NCBI GenBank assembly: GCA_036496265.1
Contig: DASXLL010000032.1
Span: 1 to 13,181, forward strand
Source of the DNA: CAYLLN01 sp036496265
Lineage (GTDB): Bacteria; Planctomycetota; Planctomycetia; Pirellulales; Pirellulaceae
Reading direction: 5' to 3'
DNA length: 13,181 nt
The position numbers and the translations under genes are program-made. The notes under the pieces are model-generated. The model searched no databases. It was not told where the DNA came from and was given only the letters and a program-made list of their open reading frames with translations. This document shows, in pieces, positions 12,992-13,181 of this stretch. Position 1 is the first letter of the stretch. Every line of letters begins with the position of its first letter.

Positions 12992-13181
12992 ATGCGCGTC
13001 TCTCTCTGCATCATCGCGAAGAACGAAGAGCAGCGGCTGCCCAAGTGTCTCGGCTCCGCCGCCGATCTGGTCGATGAGACGATCGTCGTCGATACAGGCT
13101 CAACCGACGCGACGAAACAAATCGCCGCTCAGTACGGCGCCAAGGTCATCGACTTCCCCTGGTGCGACGACTTCGCCGCCG
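12992..13181 (+). CDS. Family 2 glycosyltransferase, N-terminal part (cut by window edge)
   Basis: The frame from ATG 12992 stays open to the window edge and gives 63 residues. MRVSLCIIAKNEEQRLPKCL at 1-20 is the opening strand and helix of GT2 (GT-A fold) enzymes. VDETIVVDTGSTDATKQIA at 27-45 is the nucleotide-sugar-binding strand with the D-x-G-S-T-D motif, and FPWCDDFAA ends the visible part. The match resembles the GT2 subgroup often fused to tetratricopeptide repeats (SLCMIVKNEE, then PWxDDFxxARN). The acceptor cannot be told from this fragment. There is no ribosome site, since the start lies nine bases after a hairpin. An ATG at 12982 is in another frame. Confidence 0.92.
   Translation, partial: MRVSLCIIAKNEEQRLPKCLGSAADLVDETIVVDTGSTDATKQIAAQYGAKVIDFPWCDDFAA

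Overview
The window looks like chromosomal DNA from a planctomycete, probably a Pirellulales-like lineage. This is inferred from gene types, not from a marker search. The signs are a YVTN-propeller/phosphoesterase fusion, an HTTM membrane protein with a small W-x-L-F-x-P-x-P partner, a free-standing four-helix-bundle (S23-type) gene, an integrase with Tyr in place of His in its HxxR box, weak or absent Shine-Dalgarno sites before most genes, and short spacers filled with palindromic and 7-nt-period repeats.

Layout. Positions 1-1331 look like the edge of an integrated element: the last codons of an IS30-family transposase, a convergent tyrosine recombinase, and an intact tRNA-Arg(UCU) just upstream of the recombinase start. 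Positions 1362-5671 are a three-gene minus-strand operon. It reads, from its promoter side, small membrane-anchored protein, HTTM multi-pass membrane protein (ATGA overlap), then a secreted YVTN/phosphoesterase protein. Positions 5783-8910 are plus-strand genes: a dihydroorotase with Gln in place of the first metal-binding His, a small multi-pass membrane protein, an unrecognised 242-residue protein, and an unreported-size 55-residue coiled-coil protein. Positions 8948-10220 are two minus-strand genes, a KDPG/KHG aldolase and the four-helix-bundle protein, the latter bracketed by AGTACYN heptamer arrays. Positions 10383-13181 are plus-strand: a secreted coiled-coil protein, a small SHOCT-like membrane protein, ClpX, and the start of a family 2 glycosyltransferase.

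Functionally this is mostly ordinary housekeeping (pyrimidine synthesis, Entner-Doudoroff-type aldolase, ClpXP unfoldase, tRNA) mixed with envelope genes of unknown role. I found no convincing new defence or mobile system. The points most worth a second look are the HTTM operon, the repeat families that have been built into gene ends, the odd geometry of the integrase/tRNA junction, and the dihydroorotase active-site substitution.
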